A stretch of DNA of 64,000 nt, taken from assembly GCA_951799445.1 (NCBI GenBank), contig OX637289.1:6291321-6355320 (forward strand), given 5' to 3'. The position numbers and the translations under genes are program-made. Positions 1 to 13,153 of the stretch are shown here, one piece after another. The stretch comes from Pseudisothecium myosuroides. Taxonomy: Eukaryota > Streptophyta > Bryopsida > Hypnales > Lembophyllaceae. Under the pieces are notes generated by a model that did not search any database, had not been told where the DNA came from, and worked only from the letters and a program-made list of their open reading frames with translations. Each line of letters starts with the position of its first letter. Position 1 is the first letter of the stretch.

Positions 1-11
1 CTGACGCAAGC

Positions 12-1680
12 CTAGTCAGCTCGGGATTGTCCAGCACGGGAAGATAGGATGATGCCCACAATCAATCCGTACAACGCGAGCGCTTCGGCGAAAATCAGGA
101 TCAAGATCATGCCCACGAAAAGCTTCGGCTGTTGAGCATTGGCCCTGCAAAACATGTCAACAATTGCTCAATATAGATGCAACCCTTCACTACCAGCTTT
201 GCATTCGCAAATAGCAGGGGATTCAAAAACTGAAATGTTTCAAGGACATTTAGACACATGAAAAGAAATATCCTTATGATTCATAAAAGGTCTTGCTATG
301 GTCACACTGATCACACAGAGGCTTCCCTAGGTACCATGGAGGACTACATATCATCTCCGTGACCATAGGGAGAAATATCCATGTCTTGTGGCAAAGATTC
401 TCTTGAAAACTACTGAAAACCCTGTCAAAATACAATGCATGGACATCTTCACCCAAATCAAGGTCTATGCAATTGAAAAATTTCACCCACACTCAAACTT
501 CAAAACAATGCACAGATTTCCGAGAATTGCAAGAGAGAACAAGGCTGAGCGAATTAGTACCTCACACCAGCATCTCCGACGATGCCAATGGCCATGCCGG
601 CAGACAGACCAGCCAAACCGCAAGACAAACCAGACGACAAATGCGCATAGCCGTCGAACACATAGTAAGGCTTCGACTTGGGGTTGATGCCCGTACTGAT
701 AATCACGGCGATGATGAGACCGTAGATACCCAACACTCCCGCCATGACCACGGGCACAATGGACTTCATCACCAGCTCAGGCCGCATCACACCCATGGAC
801 GCCACTCCCACGCCACTCTTGGCCGTTCCATACGCAGCGCCCATGCCTACACACCACCAACGCCCACTGTAAATCCCAACCGTGACGAAGATCCAACGAG
901 AAAAGACATTAGGGTTTGAAGGACACTCCCAAATGGTTCCCAAATGAATACAGAGGGCCACCCAAACGCCTGGATTGCATGGAGCCTACGGGAGAGGCAA
1001 GCCCACGACAACAACATACTCAAATTTGATGACCCTTGGAGTGTATTTCAACATAAAAAATTCGGGAGCTCTACTGGACGGAACTGGAAGAGAATCTCTA
1101 AAAGCCGGAATCTATGGGTTAAACCCACTGCACCCGAAAGCAAAGAATCGGGCAAGCGTGTATCAAATCAAGGTATGCCCCGACTTCTCCTAGCAAACAC
1201 TAACCATAACCACCATGATATGCTAATTCCACAAAAATAAAAAAAATTTAGACCAGCATCACGCTTGTCCGGCCCAAAGTCTCACCACCATTTCTACACC
1301 GCACCAGTGTCACAGATCCTCCAAGAAAGCCACATCAGAGTTTGACAGACACTCTAACAGGTTCCCTAATCGCTACACAGGACCATCAAGATCCACGAAT
1401 TCAAGGATAATAACTCCGAAAGCACGGTCGACTACAAACCGCCGACAACTAAACCAACGACTCTCCATCTCTGACCTCGCGAGCACAAAATCCGATTACC
1501 CTGATCAAAAGGGAGTTAAGTCTCCGATCGAGAGAACCCCCAAAAGGATTAAAACCCCAAAAAGAAACGCAAGGTTGAGCAGATCGGGTGCATACACGAG
1601 AAGACAAGGGCGGCTGCGGCTCCTATGAAGCCGAAGAAGGGCGCGATTTCATCTCCATTAAACACCGCGGCGGTCGCCAT
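12..1680 (-). CDS. VHA-c: V-type H+-ATPase 16-kDa proteolipid subunit c, 3 coding exons
   Basis: This gene encodes subunit c of the membrane V0 rotor of the vacuolar proton pump, the hairpin that carries protons across tonoplast and endomembranes. Coding exons on the minus strand are 1680-1596, 846-561 and 144-12, with GT/AG introns at 1595-847 (phase 1) and 560-145 (phase 2). They total 504 nt, or 167 residues, close to the usual 165 or so. The start is ATGGCG in a good context (GCCATGG). Exon 1 holds the acidic N terminus and first helix ([12 protein letters not shown], then GAAAALVFS). Exon 2 opens with [19 protein letters not shown] and covers helices 2-3. Exon 3 holds helix 4 with the proton-carrying glutamate, E144 in [11 protein letters not shown], and ends [10 protein letters not shown]. 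No lesion is seen. The window ends 11 bp past the stop, so the 3' UTR is missing. Plants carry several near-identical VHA-c genes, so the paralogue number cannot be given. Confidence 0.97.
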
Positions 1681-2560
1681 GGCACTCGCTCACTCGATCT
1701 CGGAGTAAACGGCAAGGAAATCAACAGGAGTAGTTGCAAAACGGGACAGATGTGGAAGACAAAAGGGTTAAGAGGCGAAAGAGGGACAGATCTGAGAGTA
1801 GCAGAAACAGCAGCCGCAGCAGAAATGCACGAAAGGCCAAAAAAACAAGCAACGAGGTTGCTCAGCGGGGAAGAAAACAGATGTGAAGCATCTCAAAACG
1901 CGGAAGACGTCGCCCCAGCCACCTCTTTACACCGAGACCTCTTTAATATCACATTCTCTAATATCACATCCTCTGTCAGAAGGAGCCAGGTTAGAGCATC
2001 CCCACCAGTGAGTTCCGTATCCCTAAAGATTTAGGGAGAGGACCAGTGATCTCAAAACAGGCTCAAGGTTTTTAGCCAAATGTTCATTTTTGGAAGATTT
2101 TTTTTGAATTTACACTGAGGGCAAAAAAAATTAAGTAGAAACCAAGCAAAATTTAGCCAGTTTTGAAATCACTGGAGAGGACCTCAGATGCAGATAGAGA
2201 TACAGAAATTTCACCGCACCAATCTTTTTCCAAAATTTGTATCTCTAAAATATATAGATAACTGCAAAACTCTGACCCAATTCTATATCCATATGCTCAT
2301 ATAGAGAACCGGCAAGGTCTCATCCCTGTACAGTCAAGCTTGAGATATCAATTGCAGTAAATAGATAGGGATAAGGAACAATTGGTGGAGATGCTCATAA
2401 TCCCTTGTGCTGTCGCCATCTTTAAAAAAAGATTCATTTCCATCTTTCTAATAGTACCAAGAATGTGACCAAGGATATAAGCAGTTCCAAAGATTTCACT
2501 ATAACAAAGAAAACAAAACAAATAGACTCGTTTAAGGTATAGACTATCTTCTGAAAAGAG
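1681..2560 (-). promoter_or_regulatory. 5' flank and probable promoter of VHA-c
   Basis: This stretch lies directly upstream of the VHA-c start codon. The first 350 bp or so are clearly richer in G and C than the AT-rich DNA beyond about 2030, as expected for a 5' UTR plus core promoter. No convincing TATA box was found. A plus-strand open frame across 1588-2034 is antisense to exon 1 and shows no family features. The assignment rests on position and composition only. Confidence 0.4.
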
Positions 2561-2579
2561 AGAGGCAGCTCTGCCTTGG

Positions 2580-2900
2580 GCCCCCCCCCAAAAGAAAAAT
2601 TTGCAATTGTACGACTAGTTTAAAAAAAAAGGAAGACCACCCTTTGCTACCGTGCAATATGAATAAAAAAAATGTCATTGAAGTAAAAAGAAGGAAGCCC
2701 ACCCTTTGCCCCCATGCGATGCAAATTAAAAAAAAAACATCCATGAAGTAAAAAGAAGGAAGATCACCCTTCGCCCTAGAAATCCCCCCTCTAAAAAATC
2801 AAAAGCTGTGAGATTCAAAAGACAACAATAATCCCCCTTCCTTTGAAAAATCAATAGCCGTGCAATTTGAAAAGAAAACAATAAAACCCTTTTTGCATTA
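2580..2900. repeat. Degenerate tandem repeats, about 62-65 bp period
   Basis: Units share a GGAAG-ACCCTTTGC core followed by an A-rich run. Core starts are visible at about 2631, 2693 and 2758. A second set follows (AAATCAA-AGC-GTG, then CAATAA), with two units between about 2795 and 2890. Open frames here are by-products of the repeats. Confidence 0.6.
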
Positions 2901-4158
2901 GTACAAATGGAATAACAGACATACACACATGTATATCATTGCACCTCATAGTAAAGTGATGCAACTGCTTGAGTATCTCAGAGAATTTGGAGAGAGTCCA
3001 TGTGAATAGACAAGATGATGTGTATAGACAAGATATTTTCGCGCTTGTGATTTGAAGAAATTGTGCAATAAGGTCGCTGAGGAGATTGCATCTGGGTTTG
3101 CGCCTTGCCTATAGGTTTTTTGAATTTCATAAGTCTTGGTAAAGTTCAGAGGCAACCAAAACAAAGAAATTTTCAAGAAACTTGCGAATGGGATCTCCAA
3201 TGATACAATCTTGCAATCTTGCGGCCTAGTCCGTGTGTTCAATTCCATCATGTTGCTTTCTACTGCTCCGAAATTTAACAATGATGGGCAGGGGAGGATG
3301 GTGACATTGATTGTAGCATTGTCATTTTAGATCAAAGGCACTGCAAATGGATACATCCAGGAGCGCAAGCAAGTGCTTCCCATGAACAAGATTCATTGGC
3401 TTAATTTTTCCTATCGAGGTTTTATTTTTCTTCTTCAATCTTTTTCAATTTGGATTTTTGTCAGTTCCAAGTAGCTACAGTGAGGCTAAAACTTCTTTCT
3501 ATTGTAAATAGTTTATTAAAAAAATTATACAACAATTGAAAAAAAATAGATTAGATTGAAGCATGAATGACTTAAAGACATGGATGCATTATTTCTTTTG
3601 ATTCTTTATCTTTTAAGAGAATTTTTTTAAGCTATTGGTGCTTGTGATAAAAAATTAGGCACAGCTAGCTAAAATTTGATTGCCCGAGGAGTTTACTTAA
3701 TGCATCTTTAGTATATCATGTGCGAACAAGTGATTTTTTGACCCCCTATTTACTTTTTAATAAACTATAATTTCAACCTACAACTTTGAACTTTATTTAA
3801 TAATGACTTTAGGTCTCTATTGCCAAAAAATTCTAATTCAAATAACGTATAAAATGATTTCTAAAAAAGATTGAAAAATGAACTGAAATGGCATGCTTTT
3901 CAACTCCAATATTTATAGAGATCACATTTCAATGAATATTGCATTAATATTCAAGAAAAATAAATTTTCAATAGAAAACTATTTTTTAGAAATTTTGGTT
4001 CATTTTTTAGACAATTTTTTCTTACATAATATAGGGGTGTGAAAGCTATTTTCAACTGTACAGTGTATTCTTTTTCTTCAAAAATTTGTAACTAATTATT
4101 ATTAACAAGAAAAAATATCAATAATTCAAAACATGAACTTTCAAAGTAGGAAAATCTA

Positions 4159-4210
<52 letters not shown>

Positions 4211-5745
4211 TTTTAAATTTTTTTTTTTTTTTTTTAATTTTTAATTTATTTATTTTAGGATATAACATAGGGGGGTCAAAATTTGATCACACGTGGTTTG
4301 TGTCAATATACTAAGTGCCTCCCCGAGTTTGATTGTGGCTATATGGAATTTCGGTTTCTAAATGTTGGGCCGACGGAGCCCACTGAACTTAATTGAACTT
4401 TATTGTGGTAGATGTACTCTCCTTGTTGCAATGAACTTAAACAAAGCAATGAAATTCAATTCCAAAATATTCAAGTTTTATCTAAAGATTTGCCCCAATG
4501 ACTAGTAGACACATGCAAATATTAACTATGATCTACTTTTTTTGTTGATTTTGAATTGTTGCTTTATTCAAAGCTTTCCTTTTGTTTGAAGATGGGATTT
4601 GGCCTTTTGTTTGCAGAGAGCTCGAGGGGGGGGGTCACTCTATGTATATTTTGGACCCCACGTGCGGCGATGGGATATTTTTTAGGGGGCTATTTACCTC
4701 CTAAGCAAGAATAAAAAGGTCCCTATAATTATATAATTTGGCAAATTGGCCTATGTTATGGCACCCTATTATTACTTATAATCTCCATATCAACGTATTT
4801 TTTGCTAGCTATATTCTTTATAAGGAAAAAAAGATAATTGAAAAGCAAGGTAAAAGCAAAAGCGTAATGGAAAAAATACAAAGAATGCATTTGTGGAATT
4901 CAAATATACAATGTTCCGAGAATTATTGAGTAGATGAAAAAAAATAGGGTGCATAATCAAAATCCAAACATACAAACTATCCCATTGTTGTGTAAAGAAA
5001 AAAAATAGAAAACATAACCAAGACAACTTCATACTAAGTTCCTCACAGTCAAGAGTAAAAGAAAGAAAATGGAGACCATACCCAAAACTGAAACATACAA
5101 GTATATGACAATGATGCCATTTGAAGGAAATGAAGTGAAAACTCTTTCAAAAAGGCTACGGTCGCCAAATTCAGCTGTCTAAGAAAAAATTGGGGAGTGT
5201 AATCCAAACTCTGACATACACTCACTAGACAATGCCATAAACTTTAACCAAACTTTAACAATTCATAACTACTTCCCCAAAGCTTCAAATCACATGAAAC
5301 AAGTTGCATTACATGTCAATCCCCTTTGGCTTCTGAAAGAAATTTAGTGAAAAACATTTCAAAAAGGTTTTCCTCTACAAATTCAACTGTAATTTCAAAT
5401 CCCTAATCACTTGTATGGACCTCACATCTGACCAGACCTAAAACACAATAGTAAAACAATACAAAGACGCATCAGGCTGGCTGAACAACACAACTTAAAA
5501 GGCAGACAAGAAATACTAAACTGCAATGAAACTATAATTTACGTGTTCAAAAACACTATGTATATCACGAATTACATGCACATAGAATCAGGTTTAGGTT
5601 TGTACTATTGTCCATGGACATCAGCAACAAAAACATTTACAAAAGCATATGTGGATCAAAATTTGAAAACATGCAGCATGCAAACAAAGTTGCGTCTAAT
5701 CCATACACTCTCCTACTTGCAAAATTGAATTTACTAATATTGCCT
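2901..5745. other. Intergenic, AT-rich; no gene recognised
   Basis: Reading both strands gives only short frames without motifs. 4140-4260 is a low-complexity run of TA repeats followed by long T tracts. Around 4265-4310 and 4628-4665 there are G-rich stretches (GGGGGGTCA-type) next to CACGTGG, resembling parts of the element at 20265-21390, so decayed relatives of that family may lie here. Confidence 0.5.
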
Positions 5746-6278
5746 TCAAGATCGTAAAGTCGGGGTAATCGAAACTGTAACATTTCCTGGGTTACTTCCA
5801 CCTATAGGAACGCAATACTCTGTGGCCCATTCCGCCTTCAAGCAACCGCGAATTTCCGTGAGCTCAAAGACATCCAACTTAGAGAACGGAGAGGATCTCA
5901 AACGATTGGACAGCGGCATCTGCAACACCCACGATCTGCGCAACAAAGCAAGGTTTTCCTCAAAACTATGAATGAAGACCTGCTGCTGAATTTGGGGTGA
6001 AGGAACATCATGCAAAGCCAGTCGCATGGCAATGAACTCCGATGTGTTGACTACAACTGCTCGTATGCGACCACATTGTTCAAGGCTTCTATCTTTGGCC
6101 TTATTCTACAGAGCTCCTCATTGTTCCAAAATTCAAATGGCCACTCCAGCACTACCTTATCCTCCAAGCAAACCCTAAGAGAAGCGTACGTTTCGTCTTC
6201 AAACAGCTTGACCTTGCTATAGAAGATTGCTATTGCAAAATCAGCCTCCATAGTCCAAAACTTGACCTAAGTCGCCAT
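5746..6278 (-). pseudogene. Broken small gene for an unrecognised plant protein
   Basis: Two minus-strand frames join into one protein-like sequence of about 165 residues. The first begins at ATGGCGACT (6278) and meets a TAG at codon 4. The same frame continues from an internal ATG (6251), giving MEADFAIAIFYSKVKLFEDE, and stops at about 6051. The second frame resumes at about 6050 (VVVNTSEFIAMRLALHDV) and runs to a stop at 5746. Composition is ordinary for a soluble globular protein, with no signal peptide or membrane segment. The change of frame near 6050 and the early stop suggest a decayed copy. Alternatively translation starts at the second ATG and the shift reflects an assembly error or an unrecognised intron. 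A telobox-like promoter motif lies just upstream. I do not recognise the family. No poly-A tract follows the stop, so a recent retrocopy is not supported. Confidence 0.55.
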
Positions 6279-6286
6279 AGCTTGGA

Positions 6287-6301
6287 ACCCTAAACCCTAA
6301 C
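6287..6301 (-). promoter_or_regulatory. Telobox-like motif (two AACCCTAA units)
   Basis: Two adjacent ACCCTAA units sit 10-25 bp upstream of the ATG at 6278. Such teloboxes are common near transcription starts of plant housekeeping and translation genes. Here the motif supports the view that 5746-6278 derives from a real gene with its own promoter region. Confidence 0.4.
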
Positions 6302-7694
6302 CTCACCGAACCAAAAAGGTATCAATCAATATTGCAGAATTCAAGTAAAAAGTATAAATTTGCAAACAAGCAAGCGAATACCGAAATCAAAAAAGGGATT
6401 AAAGAGAAGAGGTTACCTAGAGAAAAGTCGCATCCTAAACTGCAAATCTGGCCAGAACCGCGCGTACAAGCAACTGCCACCGTAGCACGATGAGCACCAC
6501 TTGATCTCTTTTAAAAAACCTGACCCAAAATCGCATCTGAAATTTTTAAAGCAGCCAATACGAAGATTATTACTCAAACTTTTCAATCTTGCTTCCATCG
6601 CAACTGCAATCTTCCACAAAACCTTGACCGAAACACAACAGCGTGAGGAAGAACGCCAAGACCAACGGGCAAATCTTGAACAAAAGAAATTCAAAGTCAG
6701 TAGGTAGTTCATCCTTAGAATTTCGGGCACCTGGTGCTTTCATCTACCGAGTTCCAACAGCCTTGCACCCTTAAATTCAATTAATCCAGGTCAGATCCAA
6801 CTGTTCCAACTGGTTATACTAATTACAGTACCTAGGATCCTAATATGAAGCCCCTTCATTACATGTAAGTAAAAATTAATGGTCTCCATTTCTAGGCTAC
6901 CTAAATTACTTATAATGGCATTGTGCCTTTCTAGAGTCCCTACATTACTTGTAATTTGTTTATAAAATTTATGTGAAAAGAATAAAATCCTATCTATATT
7001 AAGCCACACGTGGTTTCAAAAACGCACTAAGTGACCCCCCTGAGGCAGAGAGGTTTTATGAGTGACAATTCTGCAAATTTTTCCACAACTGGACTCAAGA
7101 AGACTTGAGAAGATCGAAGAGCACTAACTGTGATGAAGATTTGAGCACAAAGTTTGAATTGAAGTTCTTTCATTTGCAAGGAGCTGTTGATCTCGTTTGG
7201 ACTGCAAGTTGCTATAGATTGTTGAATAGTCTTTTAGTGTAATTATGACCATTGAAACACTTCTCGTGTTTCGTATTATACGTGTGATGCAATATAAAGA
7301 AATGAAATTCATTTCCGACCAATTATGGTGTGCCACATGTACAAGAGTTATTCTCTGACTACCCTACTATTGCATTTTTACATGGTTTAATACTCTCACC
7401 TCAAAAGAGGTAATAATTACCTCTACACAATCTCTAGTGTCTTGTACTAGTGTCACAATCAAAACAAAATTAATTTTTATATTTTTTATAATATTTAAAA
7501 ATGAAAACTTTGAAATTCTATATTTTTGTAGTGTAGGTCCAAACGCCACAAAGCAAAGCCCGTGCACCCTTCCTCACCAAAGGATTTCTGATGGTATAAA
7601 GCACGCGGTAGGGGGACACATAGTCCTGGAGATCTTACCGTAACAAACAAAAGAAAACATTTGAACAAACAACTTAATTTAAGGTATAGAATAT
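6302..7694. other. No gene supported
   Basis: A minus-strand frame at 6413-6730 lies upstream of the broken gene at 5746-6278 but has no recognisable motif and is biased like untranslated leader or intron. At 7008-7040 there is a short segment (CACGTGGTTT, then ACTAAGTG and CCCCCC) that also occurs near 4295-4325, a trace of a dispersed repeat. Confidence 0.4.
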
Positions 7695-8335
7695 TTTGGT
7701 GTCAATAAACTTTGAAGTTAAATAAAATATTATTAAGTTTCTATTTTTAATATATTTTTAACCAATTTTTTTTTAAAGTCTATTTTAAGCATCATTCAAA
7801 ATTCAATTTTGAAAAAAAAAAAAAAGGGATTGTGATTCTTTTTTTAAAGATTTTGTACAAAGGTGTCTATTGCAAATCTTGATTTTCTAATGTTAAAAGG
7901 CTCTTAGAGATGAGCCTCAAATACACTAAATTTTTGGGAAAAACTCTCATTTGAAATCCATTTAAAGAAACTATAAAGAGAATTTAGAAAGTCGTAAATC
8001 AATCAAGGTGATGCATGTTGAGTCCTTTGACCTTATTTTTTTATGACCTCAATTCTAGATTTGAGATTTAAGAAAAAGATTGAAAGACTTCAAATCACTT
8101 TCACAATTTTAACACGGTCTTCATGATCAAACATTAAAGAATTTCAATCTATAAATGATATTGTTGTGTTTTCTTCTCCAATATGATCTATTAAATGTCT
8201 ACTTTGAATTTGAATGGTTAAAATTCAAAAAAATTGATAAAATTTACTAAAACTTAGGCTTTTTGTTTACTTATGAGCAAACTTCAATAAGCTTAAAAAA
8301 AAACTTGGACACTTAAAGGTTAACTTTGGACTACA
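7695..8335 (+). repeat. Direct repeat, copy 1 (AT-rich, about 600 bp)
   Basis: Homologous in the same orientation to 10362-10960. Shared blocks include GTGATGCATGTTG, GATTGAAAGACTTCAAAT, CACTTTCACAATTTTAACA and GTGATATTGTTG-like segments in the same order. Divergence is substantial, so this is an old duplication or two insertions of one family. No coding capacity was seen. Confidence 0.75.
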
Positions 8336-8706
8336 AGACTAACATCTTAAGCTATGGAGATGGATCAATTGTCCGTGCCCCATAGACCTAGATGGTGCAC
8401 ATTTTCTATTAAGTTAGAGTATACTTCTGTGCACTTTGAATTGGCCTAACCTTGTATAAAAGATAAAAGAAATTTTAGAATTTTGTATAGAAGGGTACAA
8501 TAGTTGTAAGAGGATAGTTGGAGTTGTTGTCTAACAAACATGGAAGTGGGTGACTTGTGAAAAAAAGGGAAGCCAAGTTTTTGACTCCCAAAAAATTACT
8601 TTTTATATAGGATTAAAACTTTTGGGTTGCTTCTAGCTTTTAACAACAAGAGTAAGCTACTTCTAAAATGAATGATAGGGACACCCAAATGCACTATGTG
8701 TCTTAA

Positions 8707-9616
8707 CCCCTAAAAGATCATTGTTCCTTTGGGGGACAATGCAATTTTGGGCAGGTACCTACGGGCTGAAATTTTGTCTTGGTTTTTTGAAACTTTTTTT
8801 GAAGATAGAAATGCTGATTAGCTTTGTGGGAATATAATTTTTTTTCAATCAGTGCCCGAGAACAAAAGTTATGCCCAAATAAGCTCAAAACAAGGGACGG
8901 GAGGCAGCAAAAAAAGTTTCAAAATTTTTAATTTTTAATTTTTTTCCCTCATAGATTACATTTTTGTCTAGATGGGATTGAAGCTTTGATTCATACTATT
9001 TGGATTTAATATGAGAAAGTTATGGACAATCTTGTTTTGGGGGCAATTAGAGCATCTTCTTGAAAAAATAACTTGTAGGATTCATTTCCGATTGCAATTT
9101 TCACAATTTAAAAAAAAGAAAAAGTTCCATATATTTTAGTTTATTTTCTGAAACAATCTCACCATTGGAATTAGTGCATTTTAATTCCATCTAAAAGATA
9201 TTAATATTTTAGATTTTCCTTCTATCTTGTACCTACTTCTAATTAATAATTTTTTAAAGAATAAAAATTAATTTTTTTTGAATTTTTATTCCTAGGCTCT
9301 CAACTCAATTGTCCACTATAAAGATTTAAATCTTAAAACTTTGTAGTGCAAAAATTTTATGTTAAAAATGTTCAAAGTCAAAAAATCTAGTCCTGCAATG
9401 TACTTAAAAATTTATGTTTCTTACTTTAAACATAGATATGTTGCAATCTAAGCTGTCAAAATTTCTAAAAAAATTTCCACATTTTTTTATACTAGTTAGG
9501 TGTAAGATCCTACAATTAGATATGAAAAAAAACGATTAAAACTTTTTTTACTCTTCGCTATAGAAATGGCACTTTTGAATATTTTTGGCAAAAAAAAGGC
9601 CTCGGTCCTCTTGGAG
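8707..9616 (+). mobile_element. TTAA-flanked non-autonomous transposon, subfamily 1 (910 bp)
   Basis: The ends are CCCCTAAAAGATC on the left and GGTCCTCTTGGAG on the right, an imperfect terminal inverted repeat. TTAA stands directly outside both (8703-8706 and 9617-9620). The interior contains GGGCAGGTACCTACGGGC and no transposase. Copies lie at 51201-52125 and, inverted and interrupted, within 57935-59907. TTAA target sites with CCC-type ends suggest piggyBac; Kolobok is an alternative. Confidence 0.75.
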
Positions 9617-9620
9617 TTAA

Positions 9621-10361
9621 AGGCCACTTGATGATATGCTTACAATTAATATGTACATCTCTTAATTCAATATTGGTACCTATCCTTGAAAAAAGAGTTT
9701 TAAAACATCTTGAAAAAAAACTTTGACACTTCATAGCTTTTGCTTATGGTATCCAAAAGATGTGCTCTTAGATATATTGAGATCTTCTATCACTTGCCAT
9801 TGACTTGCCAATGATAAAATATAAAACTTCACCCTTCTAATAATAAGCACAATTCACATAAAAAAATGTAATGATTTTGAGTGTCCCTACCATAGAGATA
9901 AAAGTATTGTGAAACTTGGTAAAGACATTTCCAACTCTAAAAACTTGAATCCCCTTTTTCAATTTGATACAATATAAAAGTTTGCTATAATTAAATCCTA
10001 CAAATGGGTATTACTAGTTGTTTGGTAACACGTTTTTTGGTATCACATCTTAAATCACATCTTTTGTTTTCACACCAAATCTTACAAAATTGATATTGCT
10101 AATTATTGACTATAATATGTATAATGTGCATCCTTCCATCATCTACATTGATGGTAGTGATTTAATAGGAAATGATTGGTGATGTCTAACGAAATATGTG
10201 AGGGTATAAAAACAAAAGAAATAATGACCTTTATACAATCTTGAATATTGAATTTTCACTAATGATCTCATAGAATATATAAAGAGATATATTTAATCAA
10301 GTCTCATGACTTTTAGGGCACTTTAATTCTTAGAAGCCCAAGGCAACATACCCCATATTTG
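9621..10361. other. No gene or clear repeat seen
   Basis: AT-rich sequence between the TTAA element and the second direct-repeat copy. Only short frames are present and no motif was recognised. Confidence 0.4.
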
Positions 10362-10960
10362 GGTGTCAATTACACTTTGGACTTAAATAAAATCTTATTA
10401 AAGAACTATTTTTGATATTTTTTTAATTGAATATCCTTTTAAGTCTATTTTGAGTATTAAAATGTTATTTATGATTTTGTGCAAGCCACTGGTTTAGAGT
10501 GTCTATTTCAAATCTTGATTTTTTAGCGTTAGAGAATCAAAGAAATGAGCCTCAAATACACTAGACCTTGGGAAAAAATCAAATTGAAAATTCATTCAAA
10601 AAAATTGTAGAGTAAACTTTAAAAAATCATAAATGAATCAAGGTGATGCATGTTGCATCCTTTAAGCTCATATTTTTTTCACGACCTAAATTTTAGATTT
10701 GACATGTAAAAAGAAGATTGAAAGACTTCAAATTACTTTCACAATTTTAACATCCTCTTAATCAAATATTTTAATCTTTCAATCCATAAGTGATATTGTT
10801 GTATTTTCTTTTTCTATGTGATTCATAACCTGTCCAGATTAAATTTGTACTATTACAATTTCAATAAAATTTGACAAAACATATCAAAACTTGGGTTTTT
10901 TGTTTAGTTTTGAACAAATACAAATAAGCTCAAAAAAGGCTTGGGGCAATAAGGGGTTAA
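10362..10960 (+). repeat. Direct repeat, copy 2
   Basis: The partner of 7695-8335, with the same order of shared blocks about 2.7 kb downstream. Confidence 0.75.
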
Positions 10961-11825
10961 AAACTCTTGAAGCATTCCAAAACATGAAAAATTAAAAAAT
11001 AATTATAAGAGGCTTCTAATAATAAATAAATAAAATTAAAATTACCTTTTGTGCTGCTCTAAAGTTATGAAAGATGGATGTCATTTTACACTAATTTTAA
11101 TAAAAATGTAAGCACTTTAAGAAAATACTTCTACCATCATCCATCACACTTTGCTTGCTAGATCGTGTTTCAAGCACCACTTTGAGAATAATGATTAGAC
11201 TATGTAGCTTGAACTTATATTTAGACAAGTATGATCTTCTTAAATTTGTGGAAATTTTTAATATTAATTTAATAAGGAATAATTATTAAGAAATTTGTCA
11301 CTCTTGTAGTTTAGGATTGAGAATAGTATTCAATATCCATTCTATAGGATTTGAAATTAAAATTGAAAGGAATAAGAGTATCGTCTATTGAATAAGCTTG
11401 CAACTATTTTAATTATCCTACAAGGTGTGATCATAAAATGTTGCCATTCATTTGGCCCCTCTTTCAATTCTTGTTCTAAATTGCATTTGAATATTGATTG
11501 AATTTGTAATTTTCATGGAATAACAAGGTATTCAGATTGTATGCACTCTTTATTGTGACACAATCCATTGCCATCTTCCTATTTCAAGATTTTGGTCCTA
11601 GCTACGTAACTTTCAATGTTCAATTATGATTCCCAAGGAGATCACTATTGATTTTTTTTTAAATTACATGAGTTAAAAGATAGGATTCATTTATTTAAAC
11701 GAGGAAAATTTTATATAATATGTAGAGCTACTACAGGGTCCATAAAATGATACATACTCTATTATATATAAATTAGGCTTCGTAAAAACACCGTGTAGTA
11801 GGAATTTTTATTAATAATTAGCCTT

Positions 11826-12569
11826 GGGTCGTTGCAAGAAAGAGTGTCCATTTTTGTTCCACTTTGGATGTTTTCGGCTACTACTCCCAATACTACGAGC
11901 TTTTTGCAAATGATTTTAAAAAATAAAATAAAATAAGGATAATTATTATAACACTAAAAAAATATCATATCACCTAAATTTCAGACCTAAAAAAAATCTA
12001 GGTCAAAATTTATTCACAAAAAAGTGTGAGCTGAAAATTTGAAGAAAATACATACTTTGACGTTTTAATTTTTAAAAAATAGGAAAAACAATTTTCAAAG
12101 AAACTAAAAATAGACCATTTGGAAAGACTTCATGATGAAGAGCTTTGACTAAAAAAATTATCTTGAAACCATCTTCATTGTTCAGAACTGCGTGCGCAAG
12201 AGAGCCCTCTTTGCATGGACGTGGAGGACATAAAATAAATTATTTTTTAATGCCCTTTGGTAAAACATGACTTCCTACTATGGAAATAGACCATAGAAAT
12301 TTCAGCTCCAAATCATTAAATTTGGGGACTTCTTACGTAGTAAAACCCCCGAAAACTCAAAATGTGACATATTAGTTTAAATAATTTTTAAATTTAAAAT
12401 GATTTTTGAATTTTTTTGAAAAATATGAGATATGATTAAACTCAAGAGAGGCATCTCCAATAAAAATTTCAAATTCATGCAAGTCATGCTGCAAAAATTA
12501 TTGCAAGTAGAAGCTACAACTTTCTTGTTGTGACAAAAACCCAGTACCACTTTTTCTTGCAATGATCCC
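11826..12569. mobile_element. GGGTGATTGC-family transposon, variant copy (744 bp)
   Basis: The ends are GGGTCGTTGCAAGAAA and, read inwards from the right, GGGATCATTGCAAGAAA. The interior matches 18438-19175 in inverted orientation, with shared blocks around the ATTTTTAAAAAATAGG and GGACGTGGAGGACAT regions. A target duplication is uncertain; CTTG on both sides fits if the element is taken one base shorter at each end. No coding capacity was seen. Confidence 0.65.
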
Positions 12570-13153
12570 TTGGTAGATGGAGGCTGTGCAAATTTTTCAT
12601 AGTACGATGAGTATAGATGTGATAGATAATGGATACAATAAAAGAAATCTATGATGAAGAATAATTGACTAAACTTTGCCGTAGTACCAATGTATATATA
12701 AAAAAAACAAGTATAATTTTAAGACATTGACCACAAGTGACAAATTGTCACATTGCACAAATAAGGATGTTTACCTTAGTGGGTTCAATGAACTAAAAAC
12801 TGTACAACACAAGGATAGAACTTATAGTCCATTTAACTTCAATCTTTGAAGCCAATTATTAAATTATCAATTGATTTTTTAAGTGATACAATTAATTATC
12901 ATATTTTAATAAGCTATACATATCTTTTAAAAGCTCTAAAAATTTCCTAAATCCTACTATCAATCAAAATAAGAAATCATAATACTTAAAACTTTATAAA
13001 TAATAACATGAAAGGGTCTAATAAGTAGAGACTTATCATATTAAGGGAGTTGCACGGCTTGGAATTGACTTGGAGAATGGCTGTGATTTGGACACCAAAA
13101 ATTATTATCCAACTCATCACAATGCTTTAAATCTAGAATGAGTATAGTGTTAA

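Noticed and set aside
554..961. Minus-strand frame read as one protein start
   Set aside because: Its N-terminal part is intron sequence; the true exon is 561-846 with an acceptor at 847.
1588..2034. 148-codon plus-strand frame
   Set aside because: It is antisense to VHA-c exon 1 and its upstream flank, with no family features.
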